This document shows, one piece after another, positions 37,788 to 46,156 of a stretch of 64,000 nt of DNA. A program made the position numbers and the translations under genes. Under the pieces are notes generated by a model. That model saw only the letters and a program-made list of their open reading frames with translations. It had not been told where the DNA came from and made no database searches. Origin of the DNA: Frankia sp. AiPa1 (GTDB lineage: Bacteria > Actinomycetota > Actinomycetes > Frankiales > Frankiaceae); the NCBI RefSeq assembly GCF_023243075.1, contig NZ_JALKFZ020000142.1, positions 62,001 to 126,000 on the forward strand. The letters run 5' to 3'. The first letter of the stretch is position 1, and each line of letters starts with the position of its first letter.

Positions 37788-39422
37788 TCAGGCGGGAGTG
37801 ACGCCTTGGGCGAAGTGCAGGAGGTCGTCGGGGTCGTAGGCGCGTTTCACCCGGCGCAGACGCGCGAGATTGTCGCCGTAGTAGGCCTGGTCCCAGTGGG
37901 CAAGCTCGGGGTCGATGTAGTTCTGGTAGGCGCTTGCGGACACGAACGGGGCCATCGCCGCGACCGTCGAGCGCAGCCAGCCCTGGTTCGCGTCCTTCCT
38001 GGCGGTCGAATCGTTGATGCTGTACCCGGCGACGTACTGAGCGCTGGCGATCGCCGAGCGGTGCACGAAGGCCGTGTCCCCGGGGGCGACCCGGTTGATC
38101 TCCCCGCCCCACGCGTCGAGGATGACGGCCGCCGAGCCGGCGCCGGCCGTGCGCTGCCGCTGCTCGATCGTGCCGAGCAGAGTCGAGATGCCAGCCGCGG
38201 AGATCGGTTCCAGCAGGAACGCCGAGGCGGCGCGCTGGGCGATCCGGGGCAGAGTCCCACCGGCCGTGCGTCCGCGCAGATGGCAGGCGGCGACGTCCAT
38301 GCCGGCGCAACCGGCCTCGATGAGCATCGCCGTCCGATGGTCACGGCGGCCGACGGAGGTGCTGCTTGGCTGGTGGCCGGCGGCATCCGCCAGGCCAGCG
38401 AGCACGGTGCGCAGACCGGCGATCGCCGCGTCGTCCGAGCCGCCGCAGGACACCCCGCTCAGCCGCAGGACGGGAGTGCCGCCGACCCCGCTTCTCGGCG
38501 CGGACGACAGGACGCAGCTTGACCAGACGGTGTCCGGCGCGCCGCCGGGATCGGAGATCCACCGCTGCCAGGCGGCCAGAACATCGGCCGCCGCCGACCA
38601 CGGCCAGTGACAGGTGAACAGCACCAGGGGCGTCGCCTCGTGGGTGGCGAAGGTGAACGAGGTGACGATGCCGACATTGCCGCCGCCACCGCCGCGCAGC
38701 GCCCAGAACAGGTCGGCATCGTGATCGGCATCGGTGTGGACGAGCTCGCCGGAGGCGAGCACGACGTCGGCGGACAGCATCCGGTCGCAGGTCAGACCGT
38801 GCCGGCGGCTCAACACGCCGATGCCACCGCCAAGCGAGAGCCCGGCGATGCCCACCGTCGGGCAGGATCCGGCCGGCAGCGCCCGACCGGCCTGGCCGAG
38901 CCTGTCGTAGACGTCGACCAGCAGCGCCCCCGCACCGATCCGAGCGGTCCCGTCCGCGGCGGTGGTCACCGTCGACATCTCGGTCACGTCGACGACCAGG
39001 CCGGTCGTCGACGAGTACCCACCGTAACTGTGCCCGCCGGCCCGAGCCGTGATCGGCAGCTCGGTCTGCCGGGCGAAGTCGACGCAGGCCGTGACGTCCG
39101 CCGGCGACGCGGCGCGGGCGACCGCCGCGGGACGGATCGTGTCGAAGGCCGGGTCGTACAGCTGGCTCGCGGTGGTGTAGCCCGGACTTCCGGGACGCAG
39201 CAGCGGCCCGGTCAGCCGCGACTCGAGGGCGGCCCAGTCAGGTGACCCTGACGGCCCCGAGTCTCCGGACGGACCCGAGGTGCCGGACGGGCCGGGCTGG
39301 CTGGGCTGGCCGGGGTCGTCCTGGCAGCCGGCCAGTATCGCGCCCCCGAGGGTGAGCCCGCCGAGTCCCAGCGCACCCGCGCCCGCGGCCCGCAGCACCG
39401 ACCGCCGATCCGGAACGCCCAC
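37788..39422 (-). CDS. Tat-exported BBE-type FAD-dependent oxidase (lipoprotein)
   Basis: This 544-residue flavin oxidase of the berberine-bridge/GOOX class oxidises sugars or other alcohols. The N-terminus carries twin arginines (PDRRSVLRAAG) and a hydrophobic stretch ending in the lipobox LAGC, so export by Tat and lipid anchoring are likely. A collagen-like GPSG linker follows. Histidine in ARAGGHSYGGYS and cysteine in AGSCPTVGIAGLSLGGG are placed for bicovalent FAD attachment. The C-terminal BBE motif is YYGDNLARLRRVKRAYDPDDLL. GTG at 39422 has gggaga upstream. The substrate is unknown. Confidence 0.88.
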   Translation of the reverse strand: MGVPDRRSVLRAAGAGALGLGGLTLGGAILAGCQDDPGQPSQPGPSGTSGPSGDSGPSGSPDWAALESRLTGPLLRPGSPGYTTASQLYDPAFDTIRPAAVARAASPADVTACVDFARQTELPITARAGGHSYGGYSSTTGLVVDVTEMSTVTTAADGTARIGAGALLVDVYDRLGQAGRALPAGSCPTVGIAGLSLGGGIGVLSRRHGLTCDRMLSADVVLASGELVHTDADHDADLFWALRGGGGGNVGIVTSFTFATHEATPLVLFTCHWPWSAAADVLAAWQRWISDPGGAPDTVWSSCVLSSAPRSGVGGTPVLRLSGVSCGGSDDAAIAGLRTVLAGLADAAGHQPSSTSVGRRDHRTAMLIEAGCAGMDVAACHLRGRTAGGTLPRIAQRAASAFLLEPISAAGISTLLGTIEQRQRTAGAGSAAVILDAWGGEINRVAPGDTAFVHRSAIASAQYVAGYSINDSTARKDANQGWLRSTVAAMAPFVSASAYQNYIDPELAHWDQAYYGDNLARLRRVKRAYDPDDLLHFAQGVTPA

Positions 39423-39601
39423 CTGATCTCCCGTCCACCACCCCCGGCCACTGCCGGCCCCTGCCGCCACGCCGCATCGCCCGGTGCGGGATCTGCGGCG
39501 AAGGTATGCCATTCCCGGTACGCGGACCGGCGTGCTTCACCCGGCGGGTCGGTCCCGGATGCCGCCGGGAGCCGGGATGCCCCGGACCACCGGAGACTGG
39601 A

Positions 39602-42385
39602 TCAGGGCCGCGCGATCGTCGAGATCGTGCCGTTCGGGTCGATCCGGCGGACCCGGTCGTTGCCGTTGTCGGCGACGTAGATATTGCCGCTGCCGTCGAT
39701 GGCGATGGAGCTCGGATTCTCGAACTGAGCCGCGGTGGCCGGTCCGCCGTCGCCGGAGAGGCCCTTGGTGCCGGTGCCGGCGATCGTGGTGATGATCCCG
39801 TTGGGGTCGATTCGGCGGACCCGGTTGTTGTTGTAGTCGGCCAGGTAGAACGTCTTACCGTCGACTCCGAGCGTCAGTGATGGCACGTTCAGCTTCGCGG
39901 CCGTGGCCGGGCCGCCGTCCCCCGAGTAACCCTTCTGCCCGGTGCCGGCGATCGTGGTGATGATGCCGTTCGGTGTGATTTTCTGGATGGTGCTGCTGCC
40001 GAGGTCGGCGAAGTACACCGTGCCGTCCGACGTCACGGCGAGGTCGTTCGGGCCATCGATCCGGGCGGCGGTGGCCTGGCCGCCCGCGCCGGTGTAGCCG
40101 GCGGTCCCGGTGCCGGCATAGGTCGTGATGATCCCGTTCGGGTCGACCTTGCGGATCCGGTGGTTCTCATAGTCGGAGAGGAAGAGGCTGCCGTCGGGAC
40201 CGACGGCGATCTTCTCGGTGCTGTTGATCTGCGCGGCGGTGGCCGGGCCGCCGTCCCCGCCGAAGCCGGCGGTTCCGGTGCCGACGACCGTGGTGATGAC
40301 CCCGGCGGGGTTGACCTTGCGGATGCGGTTGTTCTTCGCGTCCCCGATGTAGAGGTCGCCGGCCTTGTCGCGGACGGTCGAGCCCGGGCCGTCCAGCTGC
40401 GCGGACGCCGCGGGGCCGCCGTCCCCGCTGAAGCCGCCGGAGCCGGTGCCCGCATAGTCACTCGAGGTTCCGGCCGGCGTGATCCGCTGGACGCGGTCGG
40501 TCGCGAGGCTGGACACCAGCAGCGAACCGTCCTGGTCGAGGTACAGGCTGTACGGACTCAGGCCCTGCACGGTCAGCGCCGCGCCCCGGTAGCCGGTGGC
40601 GGTGATGCGAGTGGTGGTCGTCCCTCGGTCATCCCCGCCGGAGTTCGCCACCGCCAGCACGATGCCGACGGTGACGGCGACCACGAGGACGAACGCCACC
40701 GCCGCGATGATCCACGGAAGCCTGGACCGTCCGCCAGGAGCGCCCGACGGGGGACGGTGCGATGCGGGCCCTATCGGGCCGGGCCGAAACGGTCCGGCGG
40801 CGGCCTGCCCGGGAACGCTGGGCAGCGGCTGGGCGGGCGGCGTGCGTGACCCGGCGACGGGCGGCTGCGGGGTGTTGACGGGTGGGAATCCGCCCCATCC
40901 GGCAGGCTGGCCGGGGCCGCCCGCCCGGGTGGTCGGTGCCTGGGTGAACCGGCTGTCGTCGGCCCCGGGTGGTCCCGGCGGACGCCCCGCGAAGCCGCCC
41001 GCCGGCGGATATCCACCCGCCGGGGGGCCCTGGGCCGGGCCACTGTGAACCGGGCTGCTTTTAACCGGACCGCCCTGGCCAGGCGGCCTCTCGTACGACC
41101 GGCCAGGAACAGGCCCCCCGGCAACCGGCAGGCCCGGCCCACCAGGGCGACCCTGCCCCCCTGGTTCCCCGGCCCGGTTCGACCCGCCAGGCCCAACCGG
41201 CCCGCCAGGTCCACTCGGCCCGACCCGCCCGCCAGGTCCGCCAGGCACGCTCTGCCCGACCCGCCCGCCAGGCACGCTCGGCCCGCCAGGTCCGCTCGGC
41301 CTGCTCTGACCACCCGGTCCCGCGGGACCGCTCTGGCCGCCGGAATAGCCCGATGCCGGCGCGCCGCCGGAGTAGCCGGGGCCGAGGGGGCCTGGCCGTG
41401 GCCCCGCCCCGGAAAGCGGGCCCGATCCGGGAACCGGAAGGGGACCCGGGACCCGACCCGGACCTGGCGTGGCCGGACGCGGAGTGGTGGAGCCGCCGAG
41501 CGCGGCCTCGCGGATCTCGTCCTCCACCCGGACCTTGACGTCGGAGCGGGACAGCCAGTTCGGGCCGAAGGCGCGGGCACCGGCGCGGGCGAGCTCGAGG
41601 GCGAAGTCGGAGGCGTCGCCGAACCGAGCGGTCGGATCCTTGGCCAGCGCCCGCATGATCACCATCGAGACCGGCGGCGGAACCATGGTCAGCGGCTCGG
41701 GATTGATGGTCAGGTGATGGTGGGTGAGTGGCTGCACCGCCATCTGCCGGCCGAACAGCGGCCGACCGGCGAACATCTCATACAGCACCCCGGCCAGGGC
41801 ATACAGGTCGGTCGACGGGAACAGCCGGACACCCATGATCTGCTCGGGCGCCATGTAGCGCGGGGTGCCGAGGATGGCGCTCGCGGTCGTCTCCGCGCCG
41901 TCGAAGATCTTGGCGATGCCGAAGTCGGTGACCTTGAGCAGCCCGTCCCCGGTAAACATGATGTTGTCCGGCTTGACGTCACGGTGCAGCACGCCCTGAC
42001 CGTGCGCGGTGGCCAGCGCCGCGGCGGCGGCGATGCCGATCGAGCAGGTCGTCTCCGGCGAGAGCGGGCCGGAGCTGATCCGCTGCTTGAGCGTGCCGCC
42101 GGAGAGCAGCTCCATGACCAGCAGGCAGGTGCCCTCGTGCTCGACGTAGTCGTGGATGCGGACGATGTGCGGATGGTCGAGTTCGGCCAGCACCCGGGCC
42201 TCGGACAGGAAGCGGGCTCGCAGGTCGGCGTCGTCGGAGGTGTCCAGCAGGATCTTGATCGCGACCTTGCGCCCGATGAGACGGTGCTGGCCGGCCAGTA
42301 CCAGGCCGTAGCCACCTCGGCCGAGGTCGCCCTCCACCGAGTAACCCGGAAGCGCCGCCTCCACCAGTGATCTGTCAATCAGCAA
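39602..42385 (-). CDS. PknD-like Ser/Thr protein kinase with NHL beta-propeller
   Basis: This 927-residue transmembrane kinase has its catalytic domain at residues 1-270: glycine loop LGRGGYGLVLAG, VAIKIL lysine, HRDVKPDN, DFGIAK and APEQ. A ~270-residue Pro/Gly-rich linker with GPGG(P/R) repeats follows, then one membrane helix (LPWIIAAVAFVLVVAVTVGIVLAV). The outer part has about six NHL-type repeats of the form GDGGPATAAQ...DPNGIITTIAGTGT, forming a propeller sensor as in mycobacterial PknD. Start TTG at 42385 lacks a strong ribosome site. The signal sensed and the targets are unknown. Confidence 0.92.
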   Translation of the reverse strand: MLIDRSLVEAALPGYSVEGDLGRGGYGLVLAGQHRLIGRKVAIKILLDTSDDADLRARFLSEARVLAELDHPHIVRIHDYVEHEGTCLLVMELLSGGTLKQRISSGPLSPETTCSIGIAAAAALATAHGQGVLHRDVKPDNIMFTGDGLLKVTDFGIAKIFDGAETTASAILGTPRYMAPEQIMGVRLFPSTDLYALAGVLYEMFAGRPLFGRQMAVQPLTHHHLTINPEPLTMVPPPVSMVIMRALAKDPTARFGDASDFALELARAGARAFGPNWLSRSDVKVRVEDEIREAALGGSTTPRPATPGPGRVPGPLPVPGSGPLSGAGPRPGPLGPGYSGGAPASGYSGGQSGPAGPGGQSRPSGPGGPSVPGGRVGQSVPGGPGGRVGPSGPGGPVGPGGSNRAGEPGGQGRPGGPGLPVAGGPVPGRSYERPPGQGGPVKSSPVHSGPAQGPPAGGYPPAGGFAGRPPGPPGADDSRFTQAPTTRAGGPGQPAGWGGFPPVNTPQPPVAGSRTPPAQPLPSVPGQAAAGPFRPGPIGPASHRPPSGAPGGRSRLPWIIAAVAFVLVVAVTVGIVLAVANSGGDDRGTTTTRITATGYRGAALTVQGLSPYSLYLDQDGSLLVSSLATDRVQRITPAGTSSDYAGTGSGGFSGDGGPAASAQLDGPGSTVRDKAGDLYIGDAKNNRIRKVNPAGVITTVVGTGTAGFGGDGGPATAAQINSTEKIAVGPDGSLFLSDYENHRIRKVDPNGIITTYAGTGTAGYTGAGGQATAARIDGPNDLAVTSDGTVYFADLGSSTIQKITPNGIITTIAGTGQKGYSGDGGPATAAKLNVPSLTLGVDGKTFYLADYNNNRVRRIDPNGIITTIAGTGTKGLSGDGGPATAAQFENPSSIAIDGSGNIYVADNGNDRVRRIDPNGTISTIARP

Positions 42386-42838
42386 GGTTCAGATCCGTCC
42401 GCTAACGAGGTCGGGCACGCCACCGCACCGCCGCTCCTGACCCGGCCGCATCATCATGGCTGTTGCTCGACGCCTTGGGAGCCAGCCTGCGCCCAGCCTG
42501 CAATGACACGTTCGCCGGTTTCAGGGCGATCCTACGACCTCGACCTTCCCATTCCACCGGGCGTCCGGGACCGTCCCGCCGCGTCGGATCGGCGACATCC
42601 CCGGCGAGATCGTCATGCTGACCGGTGGTCGACGAGTGTCGTCTCCGCCACGCACGGCACGACTCGCCATGACCGCGATGGACTGCTGGGGTGGGTACGG
42701 CGACACGTGATGAAGGCTCCAGGCAAAGCAACCGAGACGCAGTGCCGACCGAGACGCAGTGCCGACCGAGACGCAGTGCCCATCGAGTAGCAGTGCCCAC
42801 CGAGATGTAGGCGCAACCGAGGAAGGGTGTTCCACGAC
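42386..42838. other. Divergent promoter region kinase/pgi
   Basis: This 453 bp gap contains the 17-bp tandem array (42731-42815) just ahead of pgi. No gene is apparent. Confidence 0.5.
42731..42815 (+). repeat. 17-bp tandem array upstream of pgi, five copies
   Basis: Unit accgagacgcagtgccg: copies 1 and 2 are identical, copy 3 differs by one base, and copies 4 and 5 are degenerate. It ends 23 bp before the pgi start codon, next to the ribosome-binding site. The reverse complement of the unit matches 11 of 17 positions of the 18.7 kb array unit. Confidence 0.85.
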
Positions 42839-44530
42839 ATGTCGACAAGCGAGCCCACCGGCCAGGGCGGCCAGCCGAACGCCGAGGCGGCTGACAGCCA
42901 GCTGGACATCACCGCGACGGCGCAATGGGCGGACCTGGCGGCGCATCACGCCGAGGTGTCCTCCGCGACGCTGCGGGACCTGTTCGACGGCGATCCCAAG
43001 CGCGGGGAGACGTTCACGGCGGAGGCGGACGGCCTCTATCTGGACTACTCGAAGAACCTGCTGACCGAGCGCACGCTGGAGCTGCTGGTCGCGCTGGCCG
43101 ACCGGGCGGGCCTCGCCGGGCGGATCGACGCCATGTTCGCCGGCGAGCGCATCAACATCACCGAGAACCGGCCGGTGCTGCACGTCGCACTGCGCGCCGG
43201 GCGGGACGCCCGCATCGAGGTCGACGGCGAGAACGTGGTGCCGCGGGTCCACGAGGTGCTGGACCGGATGGGTGACTTCGCCGACCGGGTCCGCTCCGGG
43301 GCATGGCGCGGCGCCACCGGTGAGCGGATCCGGACCGTCGTCAACATCGGCATCGGCGGCTCGGATCTCGGCCCGGCGATGGCCTATGGCGCCCTGCGTG
43401 ATTACGCCGACCGGGCGATCGAATGCCGTTTTGTCAGCAACGTCGACCCGACCGACATCTGGGAGGCGACCACCGATCTCGACCCGGCGACGACGCTGTT
43501 CATCGTCGCGTCGAAGACATTCACCACCCTGGAGACGATCGCGAACGCCCGCGCGGCTCGCGCCTGGCTGACCGGCCAGCTCGGGGAGGAGGCCGTCTCC
43601 CGCCATTTCGTTGCGGTGTCAACAAATGCGGAGAAGGTCGCCGAGTTCGGCATCGACACCGCGAACATGTTCGGATTCTGGGACTGGGTGGGCGGGCGCT
43701 ACTCGGTCGATTCCGCGATCGGCCTGTCGTTGATGATCTCGATCGGGCCGGACGGCTTCCGTTCCTTCCTCGACGGGTTCGCGGTGATGGACGCCCACTT
43801 CCGCAGCGCGCCGTTCGAACGGAACCTGCCCGTGCTCCTCGCCCTGATCGGCATCTGGTACCGGGACTTCCTCGGCTATTCCACCCACGCCGTGCTGCCC
43901 TACAGCCAGTACCTCGACCGCTTCGCCGCCTATCTGCAGCAGCTCGACATGGAGAGCAACGGCAAGCGGGTTGACCTGGCCGGACGGCCCGTGCGCACCC
44001 GCACCGGCCCGGTCGTGTGGGGCACGCCGGGCACGAATGGCCAGCACGCCTACTACCAGCTGCTGCACCAGGGCACGACCGTCGTCCCGGCGGACTTCAT
44101 CGGCTTCGTGACGCCGAACCATCCCGGCGTCGGCCCCGCGGACGGCCCGGACCAGCATGCCCTGCTGCTGGCGAACTTCCTCGCCCAGACCGAGGCGCTG
44201 GCCTTCGGCAAGCCCGCCGAGGCGGTCGCGGCCGAGGGCGTCGCGGACTGGCTGGTCCCGCACCGGACCTTCCCCGGCAACCGGCCGACCAACACGCTGC
44301 TCGTCCCGCGGCTGACCCCGTTCACCCTGGGCCAGCTCATCGCGCTGTATGAGCACAAGGTGTTCACTCAGGGGACCATCTGGGGCATCAACAGCTTTGA
44401 CCAGTGGGGCGTCGAGCTCGGCAAGGTCCTTGCCGGCCGGATCGTGCCCGAGCTCACCGCGGCGGCCGAGCCCCCCCTGCGCCACGACAGCTCGACCAAC
44501 GCCCTCATCCGACGGCTGCGCCAGGGCTGA
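42839..44530 (+). CDS. pgi: Glucose-6-phosphate isomerase
   Basis: This glycolytic enzyme interconverts glucose-6-phosphate and fructose-6-phosphate in the cytoplasm. Motifs are intact: [32 protein letters not shown], the PGI signature [17 protein letters not shown], and the catalytic region [16 protein letters not shown] with [15 protein letters not shown] near the end. The length of 563 residues fits the long bacterial form. ATG at 42839 is chosen because GGAAGGG lies 11 bases upstream; GTG at 42827 would leave no spacing. A 17-bp repeat array sits directly ahead. Confidence 0.96.
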   Translation: MSTSEPTGQGGQPNAEAADSQLDITATAQWADLAAHHAEVSSATLRDLFDGDPKRGETFTAEADGLYLDYSKNLLTERTLELLVALADRAGLAGRIDAMFAGERINITENRPVLHVALRAGRDARIEVDGENVVPRVHEVLDRMGDFADRVRSGAWRGATGERIRTVVNIGIGGSDLGPAMAYGALRDYADRAIECRFVSNVDPTDIWEATTDLDPATTLFIVASKTFTTLETIANARAARAWLTGQLGEEAVSRHFVAVSTNAEKVAEFGIDTANMFGFWDWVGGRYSVDSAIGLSLMISIGPDGFRSFLDGFAVMDAHFRSAPFERNLPVLLALIGIWYRDFLGYSTHAVLPYSQYLDRFAAYLQQLDMESNGKRVDLAGRPVRTRTGPVVWGTPGTNGQHAYYQLLHQGTTVVPADFIGFVTPNHPGVGPADGPDQHALLLANFLAQTEALAFGKPAEAVAAEGVADWLVPHRTFPGNRPTNTLLVPRLTPFTLGQLIALYEHKVFTQGTIWGINSFDQWGVELGKVLAGRIVPELTAAAEPPLRHDSSTNALIRRLRQG

Positions 44531-44647
44531 GTTAATCCTGCACAACCACACCACTACCTCGCACGGCCACCGTTATCTGGCACCCGCGCTGCCCCACCCT
44601 CCGTCGCATGTTACTCTCCGTAAACAACTTGGGGTTCTTGGTTGCGC

Positions 44648-45001
44648 ATGGTAGCGAGAGCTGTGGGGGGCGGGATGCGGGTCGTTGACGCCGGAGCCCT
44701 GACCATGTCCGTGCAGCGTTCCGGGGAGGATGTGCGCATCGAGCTTGTCGGTCAGCTCGACACCGCCGGCCGCCTGCGGTTCCGGGAGCAGATCGGCGAG
44801 CTGCTCGGCCGCGGGGGCGGGACGGTGACGGTGGATGTCGCCGGTCTCGACGCGATCGATATCCCCGGGCTCGCCGCCCTGTTGCGGGCCGACCTGCTGC
44901 TCCGCCGGGTTCACGCCGAGTTGCGGATCAGCTCGGCGACGCCGGCGATGCGCGCCCTGCTGCACGACACCGGCCTCGAGGGACGCCTGCGCGTCGGCTG
45001 A
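44648..45001 (+). CDS. STAS-domain protein lacking the phosphorylatable serine
   Basis: This 117-residue single STAS domain (MSVQRSGEDVRIELVGQLD, TVTVDVAGLDAIDIPGLAALLRADLLLRR, LRISSATPAMRALLHDTGL) is of the anti-sigma-factor-antagonist type. Normal members carry a D-S-S/T-G motif whose serine is phosphorylated by an anti-sigma kinase. Here the motif reads D-I-P-G, so this switch is missing. It may be constitutively active or have another role. The ATG at 44648 is tentative; ATG at 44675 is the alternative. Confidence 0.78.
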   Translation: MVARAVGGGMRVVDAGALTMSVQRSGEDVRIELVGQLDTAGRLRFREQIGELLGRGGGTVTVDVAGLDAIDIPGLAALLRADLLLRRVHAELRISSATPAMRALLHDTGLEGRLRVG

Positions 45002-45017
45002 CGCTGATGCCCGGACG

Positions 45018-45494
45018 TCACCGGGGGCCCTTCCATGTGGTACCGCCCAATGCGGTGCCGGTAAGCGTGGCGCCGATCAGGGTGGAGTCGGGCGGGGTGC
45101 GTGTCGCCGCGGCCATGGTCGCCCCGACTGTAACTCTCGGTAGCGAAAGGCTGGGCGGGGTCGGCGGCGCCGGGTCGAGTGGGAAGGGGCCCGCAAGTGC
45201 CGGTCGCGGAGGTCGTACGCGCTGCGGCAGGGGCGCCGGGGTGAGCGCGCCGGCCGGATCCGGGGCCGTGGCGGGGTCGCCCATGCCGTTCGCATCCGGG
45301 CCGTTCGCATCCGGGCGCTCGGCGCCCGAAGCCACAGTGGCCAGGGAAACAGTGGCCAGGGAAGCGGCATGGGGGGGCACGGCAGACCGCGGACCGGTCA
45401 GGCGGCGCTCCACTCTGCCCATCATCAGCAGGCCTGCCATGATGATCAAGGGAAATCCGAGCGCGAGCAACAGGACAGGTGGAGTGAGACTCAC
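45018..45494 (-). CDS. Hypothetical membrane protein
   Basis: This 158-residue protein is of no family known to me. It begins with one membrane helix (LTPPVLLLALGFPLIIMAGLLMM) followed by a basic GRVERRL, then a Pro/Ala-rich region of ~130 residues with a DANGPDANG duplication. GTG at 45494 is chosen because the helix starts immediately and GGGGG lies upstream; the frame is open to 45566. A competing plus-strand frame over the same DNA lacks any protein-like feature. Confidence is moderate because the rest is low complexity. Confidence 0.5.
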   Translation of the reverse strand: MSLTPPVLLLALGFPLIIMAGLLMMGRVERRLTGPRSAVPPHAASLATVSLATVASGAERPDANGPDANGMGDPATAPDPAGALTPAPLPQRVRPPRPALAGPFPLDPAPPTPPSLSLPRVTVGATMAAATRTPPDSTLIGATLTGTALGGTTWKGPR

Positions 45495-45792
45495 CGCGGG
45501 AACCCCCAGGCCGGCTTGCGGATGCGGAACGGCGCCGCCAGCGCCGAGATAGGCCTTCCCCGGCACGACGGCGAGTCACCTCCGTGGCGGATTCTCACCC
45601 GGACCGGGTCGTCGCCGGGCGCGTCCGGCCCAGCGGATCGTCCGCACGCACTGCGTCGATCACCAGCCGTGTCCAGCCTCACGGGCTATAACACACCGTG
45701 CCCGGGCCACCATTCGGGCGAGGGAAGCGTCACCGTTATGGCAATCCCCGTCGCTGTCCCGCTGGGCGGATCGCTCGTACGCTTCGGAGAAT

Positions 45793-46122
45793 ATGTCTGT
45801 GCGGCCTGTACCGATGCCCACCTACCGCGGCCATCCACATGTGGCCGACGTTGATCTGCTGGCGCGCATCCAACTGCTCGTCGAGCAGATGGACTACGCC
45901 CTGGCCGAGATCGCACTGCGGCGAGCGGCCTACTGGCGCGTCTGTGAGGAGGAGGCCGACTGGCAGTGGGCGCCGGGCGGGGTCGAGGGGCTGCGCCGGC
46001 CTCCGGTCGCCGAGGCACTCGCGCTGCTGCTCGCCGCGCTGGGCCGGCTGCGGCTCTGGGCCCAGGAGCTGCACTGGCTCCAGGAACAGGCGCGCCTGCG
46101 CGGCCTGCTGGCCGCCGGCTGA
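45793..46122 (+). CDS. Small helical hypothetical protein
   Basis: This 109-residue protein has two long amphipathic helices: VADVDLLARIQLLVEQMDYALAEIALRRAAYW and VAEALALLLAALGRLRLWAQELHWLQEQARL. It looks like a coiled-coil or helical-hairpin protein. No family is recognised. A cggag lies upstream of ATG 45793, and MPTYRGH at 45814 is an alternative start. It is convergent with the large cyclase-ATPase gene, 34 bp away. Confidence 0.55.
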   Translation: MSVRPVPMPTYRGHPHVADVDLLARIQLLVEQMDYALAEIALRRAAYWRVCEEEADWQWAPGGVEGLRRPPVAEALALLLAALGRLRLWAQELHWLQEQARLRGLLAAG

Positions 46123-46156
46123 CGGGGATGGCTGGCGACCGCGGCCGGTCGGGCGG

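Noticed and set aside
45007-45552. 181-residue plus-strand gene opposite the small membrane protein
   Set aside because: It has no membrane helix or motif and is a compositional shadow of the minus-strand gene.
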